Shown here piece after piece: positions 43,828 through 52,129 of a stretch of 64,000 bases of DNA; the stretch's first letter is position 1; every line of letters begins with the position of its first letter. The notes beneath the pieces are model-generated. The model was given only the letters and a program-made list of their open reading frames with translations. It had not been told where the DNA came from and ran no database searches. This DNA comes from Aldehydirespirator sp965221185 (GTDB taxonomy: Bacteria > Actinomycetota > Acidimicrobiia > Acidimicrobiales > Aldehydirespiratoraceae), in NCBI GenBank assembly GCA_965221185.1, contig OZ244866.1, forward strand, positions 3,844,001-3,908,000, read 5' to 3'. The position numbers were made by a program, and so were the translations under genes.

Positions 43828-44991
43828 ATGGCCGGAAGCCGAATCGCCGTATCTGTCCTGGCGGTCCTGCTGCTAGCCGGAGCCTGCGGCGGCGACGACT
43901 CCGACGAGGCCGCGGAGCAGGAGGACGCCAGCCGCTCCGCTGTAGCGGAAATCGCCGAGCTACTGGACGGTTCCCGGCCTGACCCGGACGCAGCCCCCGC
44001 CCCTGACCAGCAGGACGCCCCCGAGCCAGAACCCACAGCCACCGCGGCAGGGCCTGTACGAGTCAAGCTGGGCAACCGATTCGAGTGGTGCAGAGAGGTC
44101 CAGGACGTATGGGATCGACACGACGAACTCCAAGAAGCGTTCCAACGTGCCCACACTGCCGCTTTAGAAGCCGAAGCCCTCTACGCTTCCAGCACCGATG
44201 AACTCGACAAAGCCGAAGCCCGCGAGATAGCTGACGAAACAAGCAGGCTAAGCAACGAACTAGCAAGAGACTATGACCCTGCCTTCCAAGCTGTCCGTAG
44301 ACAGTTGGGAGATGCTGCTTGGGCTACTGTGAGTGCATCAGATAGCTCACTAACGATTGCGTTCACCCGCGCGTGGCAAGCCCTTGAATCTAACCTCGAC
44401 AGCGGCGACCGCGACGTGTTGATCAGAAATCTGAAGACCAGCAGCCCTTTGGCGCTAAGGCCAACTGAAACAACTGCTGCCCCATATAGAGAGTCCGATG
44501 ACGTTCACGAAGCGAGGTACAGCTACACCGTCACCGACCCGTCGCTTCCCGGCTACCTTAGTGATGATTCCGAAATCGTGAGACTTTGGAGAGCGCTCAT
44601 AGATGCTCGGATAGCAGCCGATGAAGTGTTCATGTCCAAAGGCGGGAAGGTGGCTGTGGAATTGGATGGTGTATTCCTGTTTGCGTCCGCTACGACGATC
44701 ACGGCTCCCACAACTGCCCCAGTAGCTCCCGAAGGTGTTGACCAGCGCGAATACGAGAATCGCCTCTACGAAGAACGAAAGGCAGCATTACAAGAAGCTG
44801 AACAAGAGTGGAATATGGCTCATCAAGCGGCTCTCAATGCCTACAGGGAGGCTAGTTATCAGATATCTTTGGACAGACAGGCCGAAGCAGACCGCATTCA
44901 GATCAGGGCAGACGAAATCTACAGAGAGTTGGTATCAGATCATCCCGCCTATACGGCATTCCGTAAGTCACTACAAGACTCCTGTCAATAG
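43828..44991 (+). CDS. Unknown lipoprotein 1 of a paralogous set
   Basis: The 387-residue protein has a lipoprotein signal ending LLLAGAC (Cys20), then an acidic Pro/Ala-rich linker to about residue 76. The body is helical, beginning LGNRFEWCRE (Cys88), rich in Glu/Ala heptad-like stretches, and ends PAYTAFRKSLQDSCQ. The FEWC and terminal SC motifs recur in the lipoproteins at 46296 and 47712, so a disulfide between them is plausible. It should sit on the outer face of the membrane. Function unknown. The 20-base start leader at 43811-43830 is identical to that of the 46296 gene. Confidence 0.8.
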   Translation: MAGSRIAVSVLAVLLLAGACGGDDSDEAAEQEDASRSAVAEIAELLDGSRPDPDAAPAPDQQDAPEPEPTATAAGPVRVKLGNRFEWCREVQDVWDRHDELQEAFQRAHTAALEAEALYASSTDELDKAEAREIADETSRLSNELARDYDPAFQAVRRQLGDAAWATVSASDSSLTIAFTRAWQALESNLDSGDRDVLIRNLKTSSPLALRPTETTAAPYRESDDVHEARYSYTVTDPSLPGYLSDDSEIVRLWRALIDARIAADEVFMSKGGKVAVELDGVFLFASATTITAPTTAPVAPEGVDQREYENRLYEERKAALQEAEQEWNMAHQAALNAYREASYQISLDRQAEADRIQIRADEIYRELVSDHPAYTAFRKSLQDSCQ

Positions 44992-45091
44992 CATCATCGA
45001 GTCAGACAATGAGATCATCCCCTGAACGATTGTCTTCAACAAGAGCAACCATCAACAGGAACAACCAGATGCGCCCATGAAAGGATGAACA

Positions 45092-46183
45092 ATGAGCCAG
45101 GAAGACTTTACATCAGAAGAGCGTGAGGCTTTCGAGCGACTGCGAAACAACGCCCCCGACGCGCCTGAGGCATTAGCCAGCCTTGATGAAGATGGCAGGG
45201 CACGCGTTCTAAGAGAGCTAAGCAGCATGGCAACAGGCGCGGACGCCTCCGATGACCCGACTGCCACAGAGGGCTCGTCCAGCGAGACAGTAGAAGACGA
45301 GCCGACCCTGGATAGCGCGTCGGGTTCTCAATCGTTCAGCCCATCCACGTTCGCAGATCGTCTGCTGGCTCAGAAAGTGACCGTGGTGGGCAAACAAGTA
45401 CCGATCATCCCCTCATCCGTGGTTCTCGTGTTGGTGGTCGTTGCTGTGATTCTGCTTGTGCGTGCCTGCGGGGGTGGTGGTGACCCCCTGGAGGTACTCG
45501 CGACGAGGGGCATGGACGCTGTGGATGAGCTGGACGATCACGCCGACAAGGTAGGTGACGAACGCCTCTTCGACGCTGCTGACCGAGTACGGGATGACAT
45601 GCGAACTCTGATGCGTGCCGCCGACGCTGACTACAACGATTTTGATGAGATATTGTCAGCAGGGGAGGCTGTCGCTGAACTCGGAGGCGAACTTCTGGGC
45701 TATGTGGAGATAGCCGTCACCGCAACTGGACGGGTTACCAGCGTGGACGCCATACGAGCGGCTATTGACGCCGCTCAGTCCGCTGGCCGACTCCTAACGA
45801 ACGACGAGGTTCTAGATCAGGCGGAATCACTAGCACAGAGACTTCTCGATACCCATATTGAAGAAAACGCACGTCGGCCTGACAGCGAGGAAGTCGATGA
45901 GTTCAGGAGTGCAGCAGAAGACCTGATAGAAGCTGCACAAGAGTATCTCATCACTCGTGTCAACTTCGAATTGAAGCGACTGGAACTGGCGGAACTGCAC
46001 GCCGAGAATCGCACGCCAGGGTCAAGGGAAATGGAAGAAATCCAAGACAGCATTGAAGAACACTGGGACGAATCTAGAGAAGCCTCTAGGGACTACGACC
46101 AAGCTGTAGATGACTTCTGCTACTTCGAGGAACGCGTCGAATGGCGCGGGGGAGTCTGGCGCGGGCATTTCCCGTCATGTTGA
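45092..46183 (+). CDS. Unknown single-pass membrane protein of the lipoprotein cluster
   Basis: The 363-residue protein has about 95 acidic cytoplasmic-type residues (EDFTSEEREAFERLRNN start), one membrane helix at about 106-124 (IIPSSVVLVLVVVAVILLV) and then RACGGGGD, resembling the lipobox-following sequence of its neighbours. A long Glu/Asp-rich helical outer part follows and ends CYFEERVEW...HFPSC, again with terminal Cys. ATG 45092 is preceded by AAAGGATGAACA. I do not recognise the family. Confidence 0.75.
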   Translation: MSQEDFTSEEREAFERLRNNAPDAPEALASLDEDGRARVLRELSSMATGADASDDPTATEGSSSETVEDEPTLDSASGSQSFSPSTFADRLLAQKVTVVGKQVPIIPSSVVLVLVVVAVILLVRACGGGGDPLEVLATRGMDAVDELDDHADKVGDERLFDAADRVRDDMRTLMRAADADYNDFDEILSAGEAVAELGGELLGYVEIAVTATGRVTSVDAIRAAIDAAQSAGRLLTNDEVLDQAESLAQRLLDTHIEENARRPDSEEVDEFRSAAEDLIEAAQEYLITRVNFELKRLELAELHAENRTPGSREMEEIQDSIEEHWDESREASRDYDQAVDDFCYFEERVEWRGGVWRGHFPSC

Positions 46184-46295
46184 TTGGGGATCAGGACCGC
46201 TTGGACGGATCGGGCACGCCTCCGTAGAAGCACGGAGGGTAGTCGGTCGGCTGGTTGTCTGACCAGCGTCTTCTAACTCACCGGAGGGAGCCACC

Positions 46296-47231
46296 ATGCC
46301 CCGAATCCGAATCGCCGTAGCCGTCTTAGCTGGCCTGCTGTTGGCAGGAGCCTGCGGAGGCGACGAGCTAGGGAACCGATTCGAATGGTGTGGCGAACTC
46401 CAACAGGAACTGGACTGGAACGAGGACGCTGTTGCTCGAATGCAAAGCGCCGAAGTCGCTGTCACTGAAGCAGAGGCAGCCTACGCTGCCGCTACCGACG
46501 AACTCGACAAAATCGAGGTTCGTGACGCACTGGTAGAAGCAGAACGAAGCTACAACGGTGCTGTTAGCGACCTGCGAAGCCTTCCCGATGGAAGACCGCG
46601 GCTGTATCACCTGTTCACCAGAATAGCGGCTCTCGTCGTTTACGGGGAACGTCCAATAGCAAGGTCGGAGCCCTACGCGGTGGCAGCCCCCCGAGCGTGG
46701 GAAGCTCTCGTCCAACATCTGCCTGCCCAAATCGTAGAAGACGTAGTACTGCACGCTGAACAACAAGTCGCCTATATCCATTCGCGGCCGAACATGGACA
46801 ATACCGAACTCGACGCTCTCTCAGTAGACATCTTGAGAGATATAGGGAACGAGAGCCTTGGTGTAGGCCCGTTCCCCCCATCTATTGCAAAATTAGAACG
46901 AGTCATTGAAATCTGGACGAACAAGCGCCAAGCTCACGAGGAAGCAGAAACGACCTTTGAAGCAGCGACCGGGATGACAAGTAGAGATTACTTTGCTAGC
47001 GGTAGCAAGCGATTTGAAAAGGAACGCATCGCCCTCAAGAACGCAAACATAACAGCCCGTAACATCTTCCGTCAGGAGATCTATCCCATCCTTGTCTCTG
47101 CGGCCAGCGCATATCAGGCCCAACAGCAAGCCATCCAGTCCAACGGCGAAGCAGCCCTCCCCAAAATCATTTCCGACACCACGGCCTACACGGCATTCAA
47201 AGAATCCTTCGCAGAGTCCTGCCGAGAATAG
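46296..47231 (+). CDS. Unknown lipoprotein 2 of the paralogous set
   Basis: The 311-residue protein has signal MPRIRIAVAVLAGLLLAGAC (Cys20) followed almost at once by LGNRFEWCGELQ (Cys32), without the long linker of its neighbours. The helical body contains AAYAAATDELDKIE, nearly the same as ALYASSTDELDKAE in lipoprotein 1, and the end TAYTAFKESFAESC matches too. This shows a common ancestor. It has the same CACCGGAGGGAGCCACCATG start leader as lipoprotein 1. Function unknown. Confidence 0.8.
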   Translation: MPRIRIAVAVLAGLLLAGACGGDELGNRFEWCGELQQELDWNEDAVARMQSAEVAVTEAEAAYAAATDELDKIEVRDALVEAERSYNGAVSDLRSLPDGRPRLYHLFTRIAALVVYGERPIARSEPYAVAAPRAWEALVQHLPAQIVEDVVLHAEQQVAYIHSRPNMDNTELDALSVDILRDIGNESLGVGPFPPSIAKLERVIEIWTNKRQAHEEAETTFEAATGMTSRDYFASGSKRFEKERIALKNANITARNIFRQEIYPILVSAASAYQAQQQAIQSNGEAALPKIISDTTAYTAFKESFAESCRE

Positions 47232-47276
47232 CAAGGCCCGATAAGCCACATCGCGCTACAACCAACAGGAGGAACC

Positions 47277-47468
47277 ATGTTAGAGATCTGCTTCGGCTCT
47301 TGTAGGGCAGCAGGCGCGCTGGTGCAGCGGAGGCCGAAGCGAGGCCCGAGCCTGCTTTGCCTTCTAGGCCCTCCCCTTCGGTGGGCCGCTGTGCGACATG
47401 TCCGCCCAGCGGCATCGCGTCTCATCCCCATGCCAGCCCTGCCTGCAAGGAGAAGCCTTGATGTCTGA
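47277..47468 (+). CDS. Doubtful 63-residue frame
   Basis: ATG 47277 is well placed after CAGGAGGAACC, and the stop overlaps the start of the next gene. The peptide (MLEICFGSCRAAGALVQRR...) is Arg/Pro-rich with no family resemblance and could be chance coding in GC-rich DNA. It is kept only because of the good start signal and the otherwise empty 230-bp gap. Confidence 0.3.
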   Translation: MLEICFGSCRAAGALVQRRPKRGPSLLCLLGPPLRWAAVRHVRPAASRLIPMPALPARRSLDV

Positions 47469-47733
47469 GCACCCGACGACTGACAAGCCAGAAGCGTCCA
47501 TCCACAGCCAGCACTGCCCACCGACCGGGAGGGACAGGGTGGCGCTGCTACTGCGAAACAAGCCGGACTGGGCGACCCTAGCCGTCGTAGGGTTCGCCCT
47601 CATCGTCGTCAGTCTGGTCGGCTCCTGCGGCGATGACGCCGAGTCTGCCAAGACACTCTCGGAGGCAGCCACAGAGCTAGCTGATGACCTAACTCACCTG
47701 GAGGAGCCATCATGCCCCGTATCCGTCTCATAG
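47461..47733 (+). CDS. Small membrane protein with lipobox-like motif
   Basis: 90 residues from ATG 47461, preceded by AAGGAGAAGCCTTG. A single hydrophobic segment WATLAVVGFALIVVSLVGSC (about 38-57) ends in a Cys followed by GDDAES, like the lipobox of the neighbouring lipoproteins, but behind a 37-residue cytoplasmic-type lead. The gene overlaps the start of the 47712 lipoprotein by 22 bp. It probably belongs to the same membrane system. Confidence 0.55.
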   Translation: MSEHPTTDKPEASIHSQHCPPTGRDRVALLLRNKPDWATLAVVGFALIVVSLVGSCGDDAESAKTLSEAATELADDLTHLEEPSCPVSVS

Positions 47734-48989
47734 CCGCAATGCTCGCCGTCGTGGGGGTGCTGGGCTCTGCTTGCGGCGGGGACGATGCCAGCACCCCATC
47801 TGAGCAGGCTGGCACAAGAGCAGAGGCGGTCCAGCCCGAACCGCAGGATTCATCTCAACAGAATACTGCCGCGCCCGAAGCCGAGCAGCCGGAGGCTCCT
47901 ACAGATCCCGAACTGGACCAGCTCGACACCGAAGATGCTGACCCGGATGCTTCTGAGGATGACGCGTCTACGCCTACGGCATCAGTAGCCACGGTCGAGC
48001 AGGAACCCGTCGAGGACGAACCCGCCGAGCAGATTGGCAGCACCACAACCCTGCCTGCCCCGGACACAGAGCAGATGCAGGCAGATGCTCCCCCTGAGTG
48101 GTGTGCTGGATACCAACGAGTATGGGACAACTTTGAGGCTGCCGAAGCGGCTCTTGAAGCGGCTTACGCTCGGTCTGCCGAAGCTTCGGGAGCAGAAGCA
48201 GTAGAGGCCGCTGATAACGGAGTCTTTGAAGCACAGTACCAAATGGAAGTCGCCAATTCTATACGGGAAGAACTGGTGGACTTCGCCAGGATGAGCACAG
48301 GCGACGATCCTGAGAGCCTTGCCTACCAGCGTGCATGGGCCGCTCTGATCGCCGCCGACCCGAACATTGCCGAACTCGCAGCACGCGTTCCGCAAGACAT
48401 CGCCATAGGACTCGACTTTGCCATACCGCCTCTAGTCATACCAGAAGGAGCGTCGGACGACGAGGCCGAGGCACATGAAGCCGCGTGGAGAACCAATACG
48501 AGACGCCTGATCGAAGACACGAACGAATTGCGGATAGCGATATATCACTCGTTTGCCTCTGGCACCATGTCTGCGTTCCAACTGTCGTTGCAGAAATCAT
48601 GCGGAGTAGAAGAGTCCGCCGCTGAACAACCCGAAGAAGAAGCTGAGCAGGAGAACGAGTCTGAGATAGAAGACAGCGCGAATTCGCCACAAGTTCAAAA
48701 ACGGTCGGTGCCCGCCGAGTATCAAGACTACTATGACGCGGCTAACGCAGCGATTAGAAGGATGAGTGAACTGCTGGATCAGGCAAGCGAACTGGTCGGC
48801 ACCGGCAACGATGCAGAAGTGTGCTCTCTTGCATCTCAGGCCGTTGAGGTTGCAGACGCCCACGAAGCTGCTTTCTCCGGTCATCCGCGAGCAGGTGGCC
48901 TCACTCGGGCAGGGTGGCGCGATAGGTTGGAGGAATGGGAAGTTCTTTGTACAGCGGCCGGGTACCCAAGTCCCACTCTTTCCGGTTAG
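47712..48989 (+). CDS. Unknown lipoprotein 3 of the paralogous set, extended
   Basis: The 425-residue protein has signal MPRIRLIAAMLAVVGVLGSAC (Cys21), a 105-residue acidic/Pro linker, PPEWCAGYQRVWD (Cys131) and a helical domain closing GTMSAFQLSLQKSC (Cys297), parallel to the other two lipoproteins. Unlike them it carries a further acidic linker and a second helical domain (YYDAANAAIRRMSELLDQ...) with two more Cys. Function unknown. Start leader CACCTGGAGGAGCCATCATG resembles those of the other two. Confidence 0.8.
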   Translation: MPRIRLIAAMLAVVGVLGSACGGDDASTPSEQAGTRAEAVQPEPQDSSQQNTAAPEAEQPEAPTDPELDQLDTEDADPDASEDDASTPTASVATVEQEPVEDEPAEQIGSTTTLPAPDTEQMQADAPPEWCAGYQRVWDNFEAAEAALEAAYARSAEASGAEAVEAADNGVFEAQYQMEVANSIREELVDFARMSTGDDPESLAYQRAWAALIAADPNIAELAARVPQDIAIGLDFAIPPLVIPEGASDDEAEAHEAAWRTNTRRLIEDTNELRIAIYHSFASGTMSAFQLSLQKSCGVEESAAEQPEEEAEQENESEIEDSANSPQVQKRSVPAEYQDYYDAANAAIRRMSELLDQASELVGTGNDAEVCSLASQAVEVADAHEAAFSGHPRAGGLTRAGWRDRLEEWEVLCTAAGYPSPTLSG

Positions 48990-49023
48990 AGGGTTTGCTA
49001 CCCGCCATCCCAGGAACAATCGT

Positions 49024-50379
49024 ATGAGCCTTCGTGGGGCTGATGACTCACTCTCTAGGGCGACGAATTGGCTGGAAGCGAGAGAAGTCGTCGAGCGGAT
49101 GGGTTGGACTCACGAACAGTGGGAACTCTCGGAGAAGGCTCCGAACCGCTGGAAGTATGATCGCTTTATCGACCGCTTCATAGGCGAAGATCAAGTCCTT
49201 GAACTTCGCAAGATCCTCAATAGGTGTGCTGTGAATGATGCTGAGACGCTGGGCCAGTACCCCGCAAAGGGTGGCTCCAAGCCTACGCTTAGCCCTGATC
49301 GTGTGGTGTATGGAGACGGCAGCGAACTCCGAACAATGTTCAACCCGCGGAAAAAGCGGGTCAATCGGGAGACGGGAGAGATCACTCACAGCCGTCACGA
49401 TCCGGAATCCATACCACACCATAACCACCAGTGGAACGAAGACCCCAACACGGGTGAGGTTGCGTGCAAGATTTGCGACAGGAACAAGGAGCAGAAGAAT
49501 GCTGAGGGTGGGATTGATGGGCCGACAATGTATGAGATGGTGTCATCGCTTACTCGCACTGATGATCGTCAAGAACGGATAATCCTAGATACCGACTTGC
49601 GTGAGGAAGACGAAACGGACGCAAACCTGTTCACTGAGATGGTGCTCAACATGAAAGAGAACAATCCCTCACTTAGAGACATGCCACTGGTGCCGGTCTA
49701 TGATGGCAGGTTGAATGCAGAAGATTTTGACACGCTACAAGATGACGGCAATCTTGTAGTAAAGAAAGTGGGGAACGACCCGGGGAGCCGCATCAAGATA
49801 CGTACACGATACGACCAGAACTTTGTCCTTCGGGACGGTTCCAAAGTTGTCTCTGATGTGAGTGTTGTCGATGGAACTCCCGCTATCAAAGTCTACGACA
49901 GTGACGCTATTGAATGGTTTGTGAAGATGGAACGCGAGAAGATTCAGATCAACAAGTTGAAGAACTCAAAGACGATCTACACGGTGTGGCGTGTGGCCGA
50001 CCATCCGCTAGCTGGTAGGTTCGCCGGAGCGCTGGTTCGGTTGGGACACAACAGTTCAAGGGAAGAACGTGAGAAGAATCGCCGCCGCAGCGTGTACATG
50101 AGGGTGTGCCCTGAGTCCAGTGCTGAGCATCGCAAGATTTTCGGAAGGCGGGAAGATGTCGAGTCTCACAATGCGACTTACAAGAACCGCTTGGGCGATG
50201 CTCGTGTCCGGTCTGTCGGCAGAATCCGCAACAGGTTGAACCTGCTGTCGTTCATGATGAATGAGAACGACAAGGCCATGTATGCCCATTTCTGGCGATC
50301 AGGGGACTATGCCGCTTACGACAAGCGGTTCTCCTATCGGCCAGTGCGGCTAGCTGAACCGTTGCTCAAAGCCGCTTGA
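49024..50379 (+). CDS. Transposase-like protein of unknown family
   Basis: About 451 residues from ATG 49024, starting after the lipoprotein ends. The N-terminal part is basic and contains a possible Cys/His cluster HHNHQW...VACKICDRN (near 137-163). The C-terminal part, RRRSVYMRVCPESSAEHRKIFGRREDVESHNATYKNRL, then VRSVGRIRNRLNLLSFM, resembles the last third of DDE transposases with the catalytic Glu in REDVE. I could not place the two Asp with certainty. It may be a domesticated transposase or a nuclease. No IS ends were seen around it. Confidence 0.55.
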   Translation: MSLRGADDSLSRATNWLEAREVVERMGWTHEQWELSEKAPNRWKYDRFIDRFIGEDQVLELRKILNRCAVNDAETLGQYPAKGGSKPTLSPDRVVYGDGSELRTMFNPRKKRVNRETGEITHSRHDPESIPHHNHQWNEDPNTGEVACKICDRNKEQKNAEGGIDGPTMYEMVSSLTRTDDRQERIILDTDLREEDETDANLFTEMVLNMKENNPSLRDMPLVPVYDGRLNAEDFDTLQDDGNLVVKKVGNDPGSRIKIRTRYDQNFVLRDGSKVVSDVSVVDGTPAIKVYDSDAIEWFVKMEREKIQINKLKNSKTIYTVWRVADHPLAGRFAGALVRLGHNSSREEREKNRRRSVYMRVCPESSAEHRKIFGRREDVESHNATYKNRLGDARVRSVGRIRNRLNLLSFMMNENDKAMYAHFWRSGDYAAYDKRFSYRPVRLAEPLLKAA

Positions 50380-50682
50380 CCGCCTCATAGCAGGGAGGCA
50401 GGCAAGAAAGGGGCCGAAGGGTGGCTCTGGCGCGTATGCGAGCGAGAAGATGTCGCTCAGCGGGGCGGTAGACGGGGCAGGAGGCCACTCGGCCACCCTA
50501 GAGACGGGGACGGAACCCCTAGAATCCGTGTTCCGGGTACTTACGCACCGCGTTACGCACCCGCCCCCCCGGCCGAACTGTTGTGAGAAAATGTCGGCGC
50601 TACCTTCTCCTAGGTAGTGAAACGGCAAGCGGGAAAGAGCAGTCCTATTGCTCTCTCCCATACACAGATCACGGAGAACACG
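50380..50682. other. 303-bp intergenic region with tandem TTACGCACC
   Basis: No gene is evident. TTACGCACC occurs at 50541-50549 and 50553-50561, followed by CCCCCCGGCC; the whole reads as an inverted, expanded version of 43451-43473. These may mark the limits of the lipoprotein module or be recombinase or replication sites. Confidence 0.5.
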
Positions 50683-51015
50683 ATGAAAGACTCAAGAGAG
50701 ACAGTCGGCGATTGGGACATCTTCAAGAAACTTGACCAGTGCTTATCCGGATATTGTGACCACGAGGGACAATCCTATGGCGCGTTGTGGAATTGGGAGA
50801 ACCACGAGAACGAGTATATGACTGTCAAAGTGTCCCTAGATGAGATGAGTCGGTACTTGTCGGAAGAGGGCGTGCCTGAAAGATGTCCTTGGTGGGATGA
50901 GCAGATGATTTATGCTGCGCAGTGGATTCCCTTCTCCGGCAGAGGAGTTTACAGTGACGACCCCTTTCGCAAACGATTGGATCGTTGGAAGAGATCTATG
51001 GAGGCCAAAAAGTAG
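50683..51015 (+). CDS. Hypothetical protein, 110 residues
   Basis: ATG 50683 follows ACGGAGAACACG; the frame is open earlier but this is the best start. The protein is rich in Trp, Asp and Glu (DWDIFKKLDQCLSGYCDHEGQSYGALWNWENHENEYMTV), soluble and without recognised domain. Its codon use matches the surrounding lower-GC element. Perhaps a phage or element accessory protein. Confidence 0.6.
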   Translation: MKDSRETVGDWDIFKKLDQCLSGYCDHEGQSYGALWNWENHENEYMTVKVSLDEMSRYLSEEGVPERCPWWDEQMIYAAQWIPFSGRGVYSDDPFRKRLDRWKRSMEAKK

Positions 51016-51084
51016 GAAGCCCTGTATCTGGCAACATACTTGAATATCAGCTGAAATCTTCGGATAGATTATGCTATTAGAAGC

Positions 51085-51113
51085 TTGCGTGAAATAGCCT
51101 ATTCTGATACAAT
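51085..51113 (+). promoter_or_regulatory. Promoter of the 51120 gene, leaderless type
   Basis: TTGCGT at 51085-51090 and TACAAT at 51108-51113 are separated by 17 bp, close to a sigma-70/SigA consensus. The ATG at 51120 lies 7 bp after the -10 box, where transcription should begin, so the mRNA would be leaderless. Confidence 0.6.
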
Positions 51114-51119
51114 TTGCTC

Positions 51120-51611
51120 ATGGCGAGCCTTCTGCCAACCATGAATGAAGCTCTCTATGTCAGGATGACATCCGAAACCAAGAGCGTCCTGGCATTAGCA
51201 GCTGCCAAACTCGGCCTGTCGGTTCCTGCCTTCGTGCGTCAAGCAGCCTTGGAAGCAGCTAAGAGGATGGGAGCAGAACTCTCCCCAACCGACGAGACAA
51301 TCAAAGCCTTCGCCAACCTCAACGACGACCCGTCCGAGCACGGCGAGGACCCCGTAGTCCAGATGGAAGCCGTCATCTCGGTCGCGTTGAAACCGGTCGA
51401 GCGCCCCCGACCTTCGGAGATGAAACCCGGGGTTGGCCGCCCAGTGCTGCGCGCCGACATCGAGGCCAGCAAGACAGCAACGCCGCTGGACGACTCCACC
51501 AGAGAAGAGCTCGATGCGGCCGCGGCACCGTTCATGCCGTCCGCATCACAGGAATGGATGAACACCAAGCAGCCACGAGCTGACGACGGCTACGACGACG
51601 AGCCCTGGTGA
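51120..51611 (+). CDS. Ribbon-helix-helix N-terminal protein of the element
   Basis: About 163 residues. The N-terminus MNEALYVRMTSETKSVLALAAAKLGLSVPAFVRQAALEAAKRM is an RHH DNA-binding motif as in DUF1778 antitoxins and plasmid mobilisation proteins; the rest is acidic and disordered-looking. No partner toxin gene follows. ATG 51120 is chosen because of the leaderless promoter just upstream; ATG 51141 is an alternative. It is the last intact gene of the low-GC element. Confidence 0.7.
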   Translation: MASLLPTMNEALYVRMTSETKSVLALAAAKLGLSVPAFVRQAALEAAKRMGAELSPTDETIKAFANLNDDPSEHGEDPVVQMEAVISVALKPVERPRPSEMKPGVGRPVLRADIEASKTATPLDDSTREELDAAAAPFMPSASQEWMNTKQPRADDGYDDEPW

Positions 51612-51771
51612 GCCCGATAACTCCAAGAAGCGGAAGTTCAGGAAAGCCGCGGCCAGCAAAGCTAGGTCATCTTCTGTTCGGCTGAGCAGGGGGAGATGCT
51701 GGCAGGTCTTCGCTGGCTGCCAGTTGTGCGAACTCACCAGACAGGTCGCGGAAATGGCAACTCTGTCGGGT

Positions 51772-51903
51772 TCAACCGGCTGTCATCGCCTTGGGATAGA
51801 GGTACGTGACGAGAGGCCCCATTTCGAGCAGGTCGCGCAGGACGACCGTGTTGCCGTGCTGGTCGAGTGCCTCGAAGTCTGGGGCCTTGTCTCCAGCCTC
51901 CAC
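51772..51903 (-). pseudogene. N-terminal fragment of a BCP/PrxQ-type peroxiredoxin
   Basis: From GTG 51903, preceded by GGGAGGAGGGCAGAG, the minus strand reads VEAGDKAPDFEALDQHGNTV...GPLVTYLYPKAMT and then stops. This is the start of a bacterioferritin-comigratory-type peroxiredoxin, cut exactly before the catalytic PGCT segment. The cut may mark the right edge of the integrated element; the missing part was not found at the left edge. Confidence 0.8.
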
Positions 51904-52129
51904 CCTCTGCCCTCCTCCCGCTGCCTGCGGGCCCATTGTTGCCGATGCCTCACCGTCGGATCGAAGCGGCGGCGCGGTCAGCGTGGCCAGGCTAGGCCCT
52001 ACGAAGGGCGCAACGCCCCCGGCTAATATTGACAAGGTCGGGTTGTCGGAGTATTGTTGCGGCGGCAATCCGGGCAACGTCCCGACCCTCCATCCAGACT
52101 TTGCAGCTGCCGAAAGTGAGGCCGTCATC

